This document shows positions 36,088 to 45,203 of a stretch of 64,000 nt of DNA, piece by piece (position 1 is the stretch's first letter; every line of letters begins with the position of its first letter). The notes below the pieces were generated by a model. That model saw nothing but the letters and a program-made list of their open reading frames with translations. It was not told the DNA's origin and searched no databases. Source of the DNA: an uncultured Odoribacter sp. (GTDB taxonomy: Bacteria > Bacteroidota > Bacteroidia > Bacteroidales > Marinifilaceae); assembly GCA_900541415.1 (NCBI GenBank), contig UQJP01000021.1, positions 1 through 64,000 on the forward strand. The letters run 5' to 3'. A program made the position numbers and the translations under genes.

Positions 36088-38523
36088 ATGAATATCCGTG
36101 GAAAAGAGTATGAACAGGTGGGGACGTTACGCCGCCTGTTTCCGGTGAAAAGTTGCGCCGCTTTGTTTTTAGGTTGCTTGCTGGCTTTGCCTTCAGGGGC
36201 GGAAGTGCCTGCCGGAAAAACGAAAAAGGTTTCGATTTATCATAAAGGATGGATTGATTTTAATAAGAACGGGCGGATGGATGTGTTCGAGAATCCGCAG
36301 GCGAAGCTGGAGGATCGGGTGGAAGATTTGCTGCGGCAAATGACGGTGGAGGAGAAGACCTGCCAAATGGCGACGCTTTACGGCTCGGGACGGGTGTTGA
36401 AGGAGGCTTTGCCGGTTCCGGAGTGGAAAAACGAGGTGTGGAAAGACGGTATTGGAAATATAGACGAGGAGCATAACGGTTTGGGTAAGTTCCGTTCGCA
36501 GTATTCTTTCCCCTACCGTAAGCATGTGGAAGCCAAACACGAGGTGCAACGCTGGTTTGTGGAAGAAACCCGTTTGGGAATCCCGGTGGATTTTACGAAC
36601 GAGGGAATCCGGGGTTTATGTCATGACCGGGCCACTTATTTCCCGGCGCAGTGCGGACAGGGGGCTACGTGGAATAAAAAGCTGGTGTCGGAGATCGGGC
36701 GGGTGACGGCGGAGGAAGCCGTGGCGCTGGGCTATACGAATATTTATTCACCGATTTTGGATGTGGCGCGCGATCCCCGCTGGGGACGGGTGGTGGAGTG
36801 TTATGGGGAAGACCCGTATCTGGTGGGGCAGTTGGGGCGCGAAATGGTACTGAGCCTGCAAAAAGCGGGGTTGGTATCCACACCGAAGCATTTTGCCGTG
36901 TATAGCGTTCCGGTGGGAGGCCGGGACGAGGGAACGCGCACCGATCCCCATGTGGCGCCGCGCGAGATGCGGACGCTCTTTTTAGAGCCTTTCCGGGTGG
37001 CGTTCCAGGATGCGAAAGCGATGGGGGTGATGAGTTCTTATAACGACTGGAACGGCGAGCCCGTGTCGGGCAGTTATTTTTTCCTGACACAGATATTGCG
37101 GCAGGAATGGGGATTCGACGGGTATGTGGTGTCGGACAGCGAGGCGGTGGAATTTCTGCACAGCAAGCACCGGGTGGCGAAAGATTGGGTGGAAGCGGCG
37201 GCACAGGTGGCGAATGCCGGATTGAACATCCGTACGCAGTTTACCCCGCCGGAAGATTTTATCCTGCCGTTGCGGGAGGCTGTGGCGCAGGGAAAGGTGT
37301 CGCCGGAGGTACTCGACCAGCGGGTGAGGGAGATTTTGAAGGTGAAATTCCGGCTGGGATTGTTCGATAACCCTTATTTGGGCGATGGAGAAAAGGCCGA
37401 AAAAGTGGTGCATTCTCCGGAGCATCAGGCTGTGGCGCTGGAAGCGGCCCGGCAATCGATGGTGTTGCTGAAAAACGAAGGCGGTTTGCTGCCTTTGAAA
37501 AAAGATATTAAGTCGGTGGCGGTGATCGGGCCGAATGCCGACGAGCGGAAGAACCTGATTTGCCGTTACGGTCCGGCCAATGCGCCTTTAGTGACGGTGT
37601 ATCAGGGGCTGAAACAATATTTGCCGGATGCCGAGGTGACTTATGCGAAGGGGTGTGAGATTATCGATCCGCATTTTCCGGAGAGCGAGTTGCTGGAATT
37701 TCCGTTGGATTCGGCGGAGCGTGCCGGGATAGCCGCAGCTGTGGAGGCTGCCCGTAAAGCCGAGGTGGCCGTGGTGGTGCTGGGAGGATCGGAACGGACG
37801 GTGAGGGAAGGAAATTCACGCACGAGCCTGGAATTGCCGGGACGGCAGGAAATGTTGCTGAAAGCGGTGGCCGAAACCGGGACTCCGGTGGTGCTGGTGC
37901 TGCTCGACGGGCGTGCTGCCGCTATCAATTGGGCGGATAAGCATATTCCCGCTATTCTGCACGGTTGGTTTCCGGGGGAATTTTGCGGACAGGTGATTGC
38001 CGAAACGCTGTTCGGCGAGAATAATCCCGGCGGACGTTTGGCGGTGACTTTCCCGAAATCGGTGGGACAGATTCCTTATGCGTTCCCGTTTAAGCCGGGA
38101 GCCGATACGAAAGGCCCGACCCGGGTGTCCGGGGCGTTGTATCCGTTCGGGTACGGGTTGAGCTATACCACTTTTGCGTATAGCGATTTGCAGGTGAGTC
38201 CGGAAAAGGGAGGTATCCACAGTCATGTGACGGTGAAATGCCGGGTGAAGAACACCGGAAAGCTGGCAGGCGACGAGGTGGTGCAGCTTTATGTGCATGA
38301 TCTGTATAGCAGTGTCACCACCTACACGAAGATGTTGCGCGGGTTCGAGCGAATCCGTTTGCAGCCGGGCGAAGAGAAAGAGGTGGAGTTTGTGCTCAAT
38401 TCGCAGGATTTGGGATTGTGGGACATTCATGACCAGTTTGTGGTGGAGCCGGGAGAATTCGAAGTGTTCGTGGGAGCTTCTTCACAGGATATTAAGTTGC
38501 AGGGAAAATTTGAACTGAAATAA
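36088..38523 (+). CDS. GH3 beta-glycosidase
   Basis: From the ATG at 36088 the protein has 811 residues; the frame runs upstream to a TTG but that extension lacks a signal-like start. A long charged leader precedes the hydrophobic core AALFLGCLLALPSG. The GH3 N-terminal barrel holds KHFAVYSVPVGGRDEGT and the nucleophile D350 in VVSDSEAV. The GH3 C-terminal domain (VAVIGPNADERKN) and a fibronectin-III-like tail (GDEVVQLYVHDL) complete the usual layout. Substrate could be beta-glucuronide, beta-glucoside or beta-GlcNAc; it is not decidable here. Confidence 0.93.
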   Translation: MNIRGKEYEQVGTLRRLFPVKSCAALFLGCLLALPSGAEVPAGKTKKVSIYHKGWIDFNKNGRMDVFENPQAKLEDRVEDLLRQMTVEEKTCQMATLYGSGRVLKEALPVPEWKNEVWKDGIGNIDEEHNGLGKFRSQYSFPYRKHVEAKHEVQRWFVEETRLGIPVDFTNEGIRGLCHDRATYFPAQCGQGATWNKKLVSEIGRVTAEEAVALGYTNIYSPILDVARDPRWGRVVECYGEDPYLVGQLGREMVLSLQKAGLVSTPKHFAVYSVPVGGRDEGTRTDPHVAPREMRTLFLEPFRVAFQDAKAMGVMSSYNDWNGEPVSGSYFFLTQILRQEWGFDGYVVSDSEAVEFLHSKHRVAKDWVEAAAQVANAGLNIRTQFTPPEDFILPLREAVAQGKVSPEVLDQRVREILKVKFRLGLFDNPYLGDGEKAEKVVHSPEHQAVALEAARQSMVLLKNEGGLLPLKKDIKSVAVIGPNADERKNLICRYGPANAPLVTVYQGLKQYLPDAEVTYAKGCEIIDPHFPESELLEFPLDSAERAGIAAAVEAARKAEVAVVVLGGSERTVREGNSRTSLELPGRQEMLLKAVAETGTPVVLVLLDGRAAAINWADKHIPAILHGWFPGEFCGQVIAETLFGENNPGGRLAVTFPKSVGQIPYAFPFKPGADTKGPTRVSGALYPFGYGLSYTTFAYSDLQVSPEKGGIHSHVTVKCRVKNTGKLAGDEVVQLYVHDLYSSVTTYTKMLRGFERIRLQPGEEKEVEFVLNSQDLGLWDIHDQFVVEPGEFEVFVGASSQDIKLQGKFELK

Positions 38524-38599
38524 AAAAAAGACCGGGTAAAGGTGGGTTATCCGGCAGATGAGGCGGTGAGCATACGGATGATGTTTAAATAAAAGTTTT

Positions 38600-40105
38600 A
38601 TGAAAACAGGTTTTATGCTGGCTGGGGTATTGATGGGAGCAGTATCCCTTTATGCTCAAAAAAACAAAGCGCCGAATATTATTTTTATTCTGGCGGACGA
38701 TATGGGCTACGGAGATGTGGCCGCTTTAAACGAGGCGTGTAAGATCAAAACGCCGAATATCGACCGGATGGCGCAGCAGGGCGTGGCGTTTACGGATGCG
38801 CACAGCAGTTCGTCGGTGAGTACGCCTACCCGTTACGGCATTTTGACCGGGCGTTATAACTGGCGTTCCAACCTGAAAAGCGGAGTTTTGAACGGTTATT
38901 CAAAAGCTCTGATTCCTAACAACCGTACCACGATGGCAAAGATGCTGAAACAGGGAGGCTATGAAACGGCTTGTATCGGCAAATGGCATTTGGGCTGGAA
39001 TTGGAATAATATCGAACAGGGAGCCGGACAGGTGGATTTTTCAAAACCGATCACTCATGGCCCCACTACTTTGGGATTCGATTATTTTTACGGTTTTTGC
39101 GGATCGCTGGATATGCCGCCTTATGTGTATGTGGAGAACGATATGCCTACGACCGCCGATGTGGGGGTGGTGGAAGCCGGAGAGGGTTTCGGATTTTGGC
39201 GGAAGGGAAAGATCGGGAGTGATTTTTCGCATGAAGATTGCCTGCCGAACCTGACTCGCCGGGTGGTGAATTACATCGGAGAGAAATCGAAGGCCGATAA
39301 GCCGTTTTTCTTATATTTCCCGCTTCCCGCCCCTCATACGCCGATTTTGCCTGTGAAGGAATTTCAGGGGAAGTCGGGGCTGAATGCTTATGCCGATTTT
39401 GTGATGATGGTGGACTGGGTGGTCGGCGAGGTGATGAAAGCTATGGAAGAAAACGGCGTTGCCGAAAATACGATATTGGTATTTACCACGGATAACGGTT
39501 GTTCTCCTCAAGCCAGGTTTCCTGAACTGGAGGCGAAAGGGCATTATCCGAGCTATGTTTACCGGGGGCATAAAGCCGATTTGTTCGACGGCGGCCACCG
39601 GATTCCCTGTTTGGTGCAGTGGCCGGAGCGGGTGAAACCGCACAGGGTGGACCAAACGGTGTGCCTGACCGATTTTATGGCTACGTTCGCAGCCCTGTCC
39701 GGTCAGAAATTGGCGGACAACGAGGGAGAGGACAGTTATAACCTGATGCCCTTGCTTTTGAAAAAGAATTACAGGAAAACAATCCGGGAGGCTACGGTGC
39801 ATCATTCGATAGACGGTAGTTTCACGATCCGCCAGGGCGATTGGAAACTGCTGCTCGCGCCGGGTTCCGGTGGCTGGAGCGATCCCCGTCCCGGTAAAGA
39901 CAAGGGGTTGCCCGCAGTGCAGTTGTATGATATGAAGTCCGATCCGGGCGAGAAAACGAATGTGTATGCCGGGCATCCCGAAGTGGTGAGCCGCTTGACG
40001 GCATTGCTGCGGAAATATATTCAGGAGGGCAGAAGCACGCCGGGAAAACCGCAGCAGAATGACGGGAGCAGGAATTGGAAAGAGATACAAAAGATTATGC
40101 AGTGA
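38600..40105 (+). CDS. S1 family sulfatase, Ser-type
   Basis: A 501-residue secreted sulfatase (signal ending SLYAQ). It begins with IIFILADDMGYGDV (metal Asp pair) and carries the formylglycine motif S74-T-P-T-R78, so it is Ser-type and needs an anaerobic sulfatase-maturating enzyme. GKWHLGW, FVFTTDNG-like FTTDNGCSPQ and KADLFDGGHRIP follow family order. It removes sulfate esters from glycosaminoglycan or mucin sugars. Closest overall layout recalls GlcNAc-6-sulfatase/GalNAc-type S1_ sulfatases, but the exact position specificity is inferred only. Confidence 0.93.
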   Translation: MKTGFMLAGVLMGAVSLYAQKNKAPNIIFILADDMGYGDVAALNEACKIKTPNIDRMAQQGVAFTDAHSSSSVSTPTRYGILTGRYNWRSNLKSGVLNGYSKALIPNNRTTMAKMLKQGGYETACIGKWHLGWNWNNIEQGAGQVDFSKPITHGPTTLGFDYFYGFCGSLDMPPYVYVENDMPTTADVGVVEAGEGFGFWRKGKIGSDFSHEDCLPNLTRRVVNYIGEKSKADKPFFLYFPLPAPHTPILPVKEFQGKSGLNAYADFVMMVDWVVGEVMKAMEENGVAENTILVFTTDNGCSPQARFPELEAKGHYPSYVYRGHKADLFDGGHRIPCLVQWPERVKPHRVDQTVCLTDFMATFAALSGQKLADNEGEDSYNLMPLLLKKNYRKTIREATVHHSIDGSFTIRQGDWKLLLAPGSGGWSDPRPGKDKGLPAVQLYDMKSDPGEKTNVYAGHPEVVSRLTALLRKYIQEGRSTPGKPQQNDGSRNWKEIQKIMQ

Positions 40106-40127
40106 GAAAAGTAGTAAACAGTTATAT

Positions 40128-41339
40128 ATGAAAAAAATAAGTTTGGTATTGTGTTTGGTTCTGCTGTTGGGCGGGGCGTATGCAGGAAAAAAGAAACAGG
40201 TGGTGAAGGACGACCGTGCCTGGTGGTGCGAAACGGCTTACCGTATGGCATATCCGTTGCTGGATGCCCTGAGCAAGGGGGAATTGAAGGCGAAGATGCC
40301 GGTCGAGGCGGCTTATCCGGAGTCCCGGAAGGCTTACGCCCATCTGGAGGCTTTCGGGCGTTTGATGTGCGGGCTGGCTCCCTGGCTGGAATTGGGACCG
40401 GACGATACCCCCGAAGGAAAGATGCGGGGTGAATTGCTGGAGCTGGCGCATCGGTGTGTGCGGAATGCCGTGGACCCGAAATCACCGGATTATATGAATT
40501 TCACGAAACCTTCGCAACCTTTGGTGGACGCTGCTTTTCTGGCACAGGGGTTTATGCGTTCGCCGAAATATCTGTGGGGCGGATTGGACGGGGAAACCCA
40601 GCGGATGGTGGTGGACGCTTTCAAGCTCACCCGGAGCATCAAGCCCAACCGCAGTAATTGGCTGTTGTTTTCAGGGACGATCGAGGCTTTTTTCCTGTCG
40701 ATCGGCGAGCCGTGGGATGCCATGCGGGTGGATTACGCACTGACCAAGCACGAAGATTGGTATAAGGGCGATGGCGTGTATGGCGACGGGCCTGATTTTC
40801 ATTGGGATTATTACAATAGTTATGTCATCCAGCCGATGATTGTGGATATTTACGCCGCCCTGCTGGCGAAAAAGCAGTGTTCGCAGGCCAGTTACGACCG
40901 GGTGCTGAACCGCGCGGTGCGTTATGCGCAGGTGCAGGAGCGGATGATTTCGCCGGAAGGGACTTTTCCTCCGTTGGGGCGTTCGCTGGCTTACCGCACG
41001 GGAGCTTTGCAGACGTTGTCTATGGTGGCCCTGATGCACAAGCTACCGAAGGGAGTGACTCCGGCGCAGGTGCGCTGTGCCCTGACCGCTGTGGCGAAAC
41101 GGATGTTTTCAGCCGAGGGCACGTATGATGCGAACGGCTGGTTGCAGATCGGGTTTGCCGGACATCAGCCCTGTACGGCGGAGAGCTATATTTGCACGGG
41201 TAGCCTTTATTTATGTTCGGTTGGCTTTTTACAGTTGGGCTTGCCTGCCAGCGATGAGTTTTGGGCGGCTCCGGCTGAAAAATGGACTTCGCAGAAAGCG
41301 TGGGGAGGGGAGCAGTTCCCGATCGATCATGCTTATTAA
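40128..41339 (+). CDS. DUF2264 secreted protein, copy 1
   Basis: A 403-residue protein with a signal peptide ending YAGKKK. It shows the DUF2264 (PF10022) pattern: RAWWCETAYRMAYPLLDAL, LEAFGRLMCGLAPWLEL, KYLWGGLDGETQ, NWLLFSGTIEAFF and GDGVYGDGPDFHWDYYNSY, an alpha/alpha toroid. I recall, but cannot verify here, that DUF2264 proteins overlap CAZy GH154 (beta-glucuronidase). The frame is open from 40059 within the sulfatase gene; the ATG before the signal peptide is used. A 92% identical copy follows. Confidence 0.88.
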   Translation: MKKISLVLCLVLLLGGAYAGKKKQVVKDDRAWWCETAYRMAYPLLDALSKGELKAKMPVEAAYPESRKAYAHLEAFGRLMCGLAPWLELGPDDTPEGKMRGELLELAHRCVRNAVDPKSPDYMNFTKPSQPLVDAAFLAQGFMRSPKYLWGGLDGETQRMVVDAFKLTRSIKPNRSNWLLFSGTIEAFFLSIGEPWDAMRVDYALTKHEDWYKGDGVYGDGPDFHWDYYNSYVIQPMIVDIYAALLAKKQCSQASYDRVLNRAVRYAQVQERMISPEGTFPPLGRSLAYRTGALQTLSMVALMHKLPKGVTPAQVRCALTAVAKRMFSAEGTYDANGWLQIGFAGHQPCTAESYICTGSLYLCSVGFLQLGLPASDEFWAAPAEKWTSQKAWGGEQFPIDHAY

Positions 41340-41457
41340 AAGGGAAAAGCTATACGTTTATTGAAAGAAATAGGATGCCGGGATTTGAAGGAGGGGACGG
41401 TGATCGGCGGGGGAAGAAGTTGTTTTAAATCGTGGAATCGACAGAGAGTATCATGAT

Positions 41458-42669
41458 ATGAAAAAGATTAGTTTGATGTTGTGTTTCGTCTTGTTGCTGG
41501 GCGGAGCGTATGCAGGAAAGAAGAAGCAGGCGGTGAAGGACGATCGTGCCTGGTGGTGCGAAACGGCTTACCGGGTGGCTTATCCGTTGCTGGATGCTTT
41601 GAGTAAAGGGGAGTTGAAGGCGAAGATGCCGATCGAAGCGGCAAATCCCGATGCCCGGAAGGCTTATGCCCATCTGGAGGCTTTCGGGCGGTTGATGTGC
41701 GGGTTGGCTCCCTGGCTGGAACTGGGGCCGGACGATACTCCCGAAGGGAAGATGCGGGGCGAATTACTGGAATTGGCGCATCGGTGTGTGCGGAATGCCG
41801 TAGACCCGAAATCGCCGGATTATATGAATTTCACAAAGCCCTCGCAACCTTTGGTGGATGCCGCTTTTCTGGCACAGGGGTTTATGCGTTCGCCGAAATA
41901 CCTGTGGGGCGGATTGGACGGGGAAACCCAGCGGATGGTGGTGGATGCCCTGAAACTTACCCGGGGAATTAAGCCTTATCAAAACAATTGGCTGTTGTTT
42001 GCCGGGACGATCGAGGCTTTTTTCCTGTCGATCGGCGAGCCCTGGGATGCCATGCGGGTGGATTACGCGCTGACTAAACACGAAGATTGGTATAAGGGCG
42101 ACGGTGTGTATGGTGACGGGCCTAATTTTCATTGGGATTATTATAATAGTTTTGTGATTCAGCCGATGATCGTGGATATTTATGCCGCGATGCTGGCGAA
42201 AAAGCAGTGTTCGCAGGCCAGCTACGACCGGGTGCTGAACCGCGCGGTGCGTTATGCGCAGGTACAGGAACGGATGATTTCGCCGGAAGGGACTTTTCCG
42301 CCGCTGGGACGTTCGCTGGCTTACCGCACGGGCTGTATGCAAACGCTGTCTATGATTGCGCTGATGCATCGGCTGCCGCAGGGGGTTACCCCGGCGCAGG
42401 TGCGTTGTGCCCTGACCGCTGTGGCGAAACGGATGTTTTCAGCCGAGGGCACGTATGATGCGAACGGCTGGTTGCAGATCGGGTTTGCCGGACACCAGCC
42501 CGGAATCGGCGAGGGGTATATTTGCACGGGCAGCCTTTACTTGTGCTCGGCTGGCTTTTTGCAGCTGGGCTTACCTGCCGATGACGAGTTTTGGACGGCT
42601 CCGGCGGCTCCGTGGACTTCACAAAAAGCCTGGGGAGGGGAACAGTTCCCGATAGACCATGCTTATTGA
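41458..42669 (+). CDS. DUF2264 secreted protein, copy 2
   Basis: A 403-residue paralogue of the preceding gene with no length change; by eye 31 of 403 residues differ. Changes cluster at GIKPYQN (versus SIKPNRS), CMQT (ALQT) and HQPGIGEG (HQPCTAES), while the DGPxFHWDYYNS and WCETAYR motifs are kept. The signal peptide is intact. Both copies probably act on the same class of uronic-acid glycan with slightly different specificity or simply raise dosage. Confidence 0.88.
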   Translation: MKKISLMLCFVLLLGGAYAGKKKQAVKDDRAWWCETAYRVAYPLLDALSKGELKAKMPIEAANPDARKAYAHLEAFGRLMCGLAPWLELGPDDTPEGKMRGELLELAHRCVRNAVDPKSPDYMNFTKPSQPLVDAAFLAQGFMRSPKYLWGGLDGETQRMVVDALKLTRGIKPYQNNWLLFAGTIEAFFLSIGEPWDAMRVDYALTKHEDWYKGDGVYGDGPNFHWDYYNSFVIQPMIVDIYAAMLAKKQCSQASYDRVLNRAVRYAQVQERMISPEGTFPPLGRSLAYRTGCMQTLSMIALMHRLPQGVTPAQVRCALTAVAKRMFSAEGTYDANGWLQIGFAGHQPGIGEGYICTGSLYLCSAGFLQLGLPADDEFWTAPAAPWTSQKAWGGEQFPIDHAY

Positions 42670-42894
42670 AGCGGCCGGGAGAAAAGACGGGAAATCGGAG
42701 TGGAAAAAGGGCAGGGAAAAGAATAGGAGCCGGGTCTGAAAACAGGAGGATGGAGAGATAAGGAGGTGAAGTAGGGGGAAAAGCGGCGTGGAAGTGGAAG
42801 GAGCGGTGTGAAAAGTGACAAGAACGGAAGGAATGTGGACGGAGGAAGGTGTAGAAAAAATAGGGAATTGAAAGATTGGAAAGATATAGAACGA

Positions 42895-45087
42895 ATGGAT
42901 ATGAATAGAAATTACAGGGGAATGGCATTCTTGGCAGCCTGTGTGCTGCTTGTGGCGGGTTGCGGGTTGAACGGAGAGAAAACCGGGGGAAAGCGGGCTT
43001 TGCCGGAGGATTCGGCGGAGGCTTTGCAGAAATACAGCATCCGCTTCGATTCGGTGGTGGCCGATTATTATAGCAGTGGATTGGTGGGAAACGGCTTGCT
43101 GGGAGCGAGTGTTTATAAAACGGCGGGCGACACGCTTTGCTGGGAGTTGGGACGTACGGACGTAACCGACCACCGTGAGCGTTATAATCTGTCCGACCCG
43201 AAAGATATTTTATACACGATTTGCCGCCTGCCGATCGGGAAGCTGTGTTTGCCGATGGACGGGAATAAATCGGATATGAAGATGGATTTGTACCGGGCGG
43301 AGGTTTCCGGGGTATCCGGACGGATGAAGTGGCGCACGTTTACGCCCGCATGTGAAAATGTGCTGGTGGTGGAATGGGAAGGAATGGACGGATTGCCTGA
43401 GCCGGAGTTTCGCCCGGCGGTTTCGCGCAGTCCGAGAGCTGTGTTCCCCGGTTCGCCGAATATGCCGGAAGGTTATCGGCCGAATCCCGATCCGAAAGTG
43501 TATACGGAAGGGAATTACCATATTTGCAAGCAGCCGATGAGTGCCGGAGGGGAGTATACGACGGTGTGGACGGTGGAGAAGCTCGGCGGTAAAAACCGAC
43601 TGATTTTATCGATCGGTTATTCGCAGGAGCGGACGGATACGGAAAAGGATGCTATCCGGGACATCGAACGGGTGACGGGAGAACGTTTTGCACAGGCCGA
43701 GAAAGAACATCTGGCGTGGTGGCACGATTTCTATGCCCGTAGTTTTGTGTCGGTGGGCGAGGATTGTTTCGATGCCTTTTTCTGGAGCCAGTTGTATAAG
43801 CTGGGTTCAGCCACCCGGAGCGACCGTTTGCCGATGGACCTGATGGGCCCCTGGTACCACGATTCTACCCCCTGGCCTGCTATTTGGTGGAATTTGAATA
43901 TCCAGCTGACTTATTCGCCCCTGTTTGCCATCAATCATGTGGAATTGGTGAAACCGCTGGCGGATATGCTGGATGCGAATGTAAAGAACCTGATGGGGAA
44001 TGTGCCTGAGCCTTACCGTTATAATTCGGCTGCTGTGGGACGTATGAGCACGTATGATTGTGTGGGAGAGATCGAGAAAGAGTATGGGTTGCTGACGTGG
44101 ACGATGTTGTATTACTGGAAATATTGCCGTTATACGAACGACACGGAACGGCTGAAGACGAAATTTTTCCCCTTGTTGAAGCTGTCGGTGAATTTTTACC
44201 GCCATTTGTTGAAGGAAGGGAAAGACGGGCGTTTGCATTTGCCGGAGAGTTTTTCGCCGGAGTATGCGGATGCCGAGGATTGTAATTTTGAATTGGCTTT
44301 GTTGCGCTGGGGATGCGAAACGTTGCTGCGGACGAATGAAGAGTTCGGGCTAAACGATACGCTGGCTCCGGAATGGAACAGGATTTTAGAGCAATTGACC
44401 CCTTATCCGCAGGACGAGGACGGTATGCTGATCGGTAAGGATGTCAAGCTTCGGTATGCCCACCGCCATTATTCGCATTTGCTGATGTTTTATCCTTTGG
44501 GGGTGCTTTCTATGGATGTGCCGGAAAACGAGGCTTTGGCGCGGAAATCTATCGATTATTGGTTGAGTTATAAGGGATTTTATACCGGATATACCTATTC
44601 GGGTGCTTCTTCGATGTATACCCTGATGAGGGACGGGGAGAAAGCGCGTGAAAATTTAAAGATTGTGTTCGATAAGTATATTCAGCCGAATACGCTGTAC
44701 CGGGAATCCGGCCCGGTGATCGAAACCCCGCTTTCGGTGCTGGCTTCTTATATGGAAATGTTGCTGACAAGTCAGGATTCGCTGATTTTGGTGATGCCCG
44801 CCGTGCCCGATAGCTGGAAAAACATCCGTTACCGCGATTTGCTGGCGGAAGGCGGTTTTGAAGTGAGTGCCGAACGGAAGGACGGAGCGGTGCGGGAAGT
44901 GAAGGTACACAGTTTGTATGGCGGAGAGTGTGTGGTGGAAAGCGGTATTCCGGTGGAGGAACTGAACGTGAGCGGCGCACGCTGGGATAAAGCGGATAAG
45001 GGACGGATCAGGCTGAAAATGAAAAAGGGACAGACGGCTGTGCTGAAAAACGGCAAGCTGGAGAGCCAGGCCGGAGAAAATGAATAA
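42895..45087 (+). CDS. GH95-like glycoside hydrolase lipoprotein
   Basis: About 730 residues from the ATG at 42895; the lipobox LLVAGC gives an acylated cysteine. The N-terminal ~230 residues are beta-rich (LVGNGLLGASVY, WELGRTDVTDHRERY), followed by an (alpha/alpha)6 core with DLMGPWYHDSTPWPAIWWNL and NIQLTYSPLFAINH, resembling GH95 catalytic domains, and a short beta tail. GH95 includes alpha-L-fucosidases and alpha-galactosidases; either would suit mucin or blood-group glycans. The 225-base gap upstream is strongly purine rich. The frame opens at 42808 inside that gap, judged non-coding. Confidence 0.8.
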   Translation: MDMNRNYRGMAFLAACVLLVAGCGLNGEKTGGKRALPEDSAEALQKYSIRFDSVVADYYSSGLVGNGLLGASVYKTAGDTLCWELGRTDVTDHRERYNLSDPKDILYTICRLPIGKLCLPMDGNKSDMKMDLYRAEVSGVSGRMKWRTFTPACENVLVVEWEGMDGLPEPEFRPAVSRSPRAVFPGSPNMPEGYRPNPDPKVYTEGNYHICKQPMSAGGEYTTVWTVEKLGGKNRLILSIGYSQERTDTEKDAIRDIERVTGERFAQAEKEHLAWWHDFYARSFVSVGEDCFDAFFWSQLYKLGSATRSDRLPMDLMGPWYHDSTPWPAIWWNLNIQLTYSPLFAINHVELVKPLADMLDANVKNLMGNVPEPYRYNSAAVGRMSTYDCVGEIEKEYGLLTWTMLYYWKYCRYTNDTERLKTKFFPLLKLSVNFYRHLLKEGKDGRLHLPESFSPEYADAEDCNFELALLRWGCETLLRTNEEFGLNDTLAPEWNRILEQLTPYPQDEDGMLIGKDVKLRYAHRHYSHLLMFYPLGVLSMDVPENEALARKSIDYWLSYKGFYTGYTYSGASSMYTLMRDGEKARENLKIVFDKYIQPNTLYRESGPVIETPLSVLASYMEMLLTSQDSLILVMPAVPDSWKNIRYRDLLAEGGFEVSAERKDGAVREVKVHSLYGGECVVESGIPVEELNVSGARWDKADKGRIRLKMKKGQTAVLKNGKLESQAGENE

Positions 45088-45203
45088 AAGAGCCGGGCAG
45101 CCGGGAGGAAGGAGATAAACGGAAGCCTTTCGGGCAGCCGGGAGGGGAGGAACGGGGCTGGAGCCGACATGATTTGAATATAAAATAACGAAGAAATAGA
45201 AAT

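Larger units (their letters stand above)
40128..42669 (+). repeat. Tandem duplication of a DUF2264 gene
   Basis: Two direct gene copies offset by 1330 bases. They share about 92% protein identity, and an 89-base stretch (41076-41164 and 42406-42494) is identical at DNA level. Upstream gaps of the two copies differ, so the duplicated unit is essentially the coding sequence. Confidence 0.9.
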
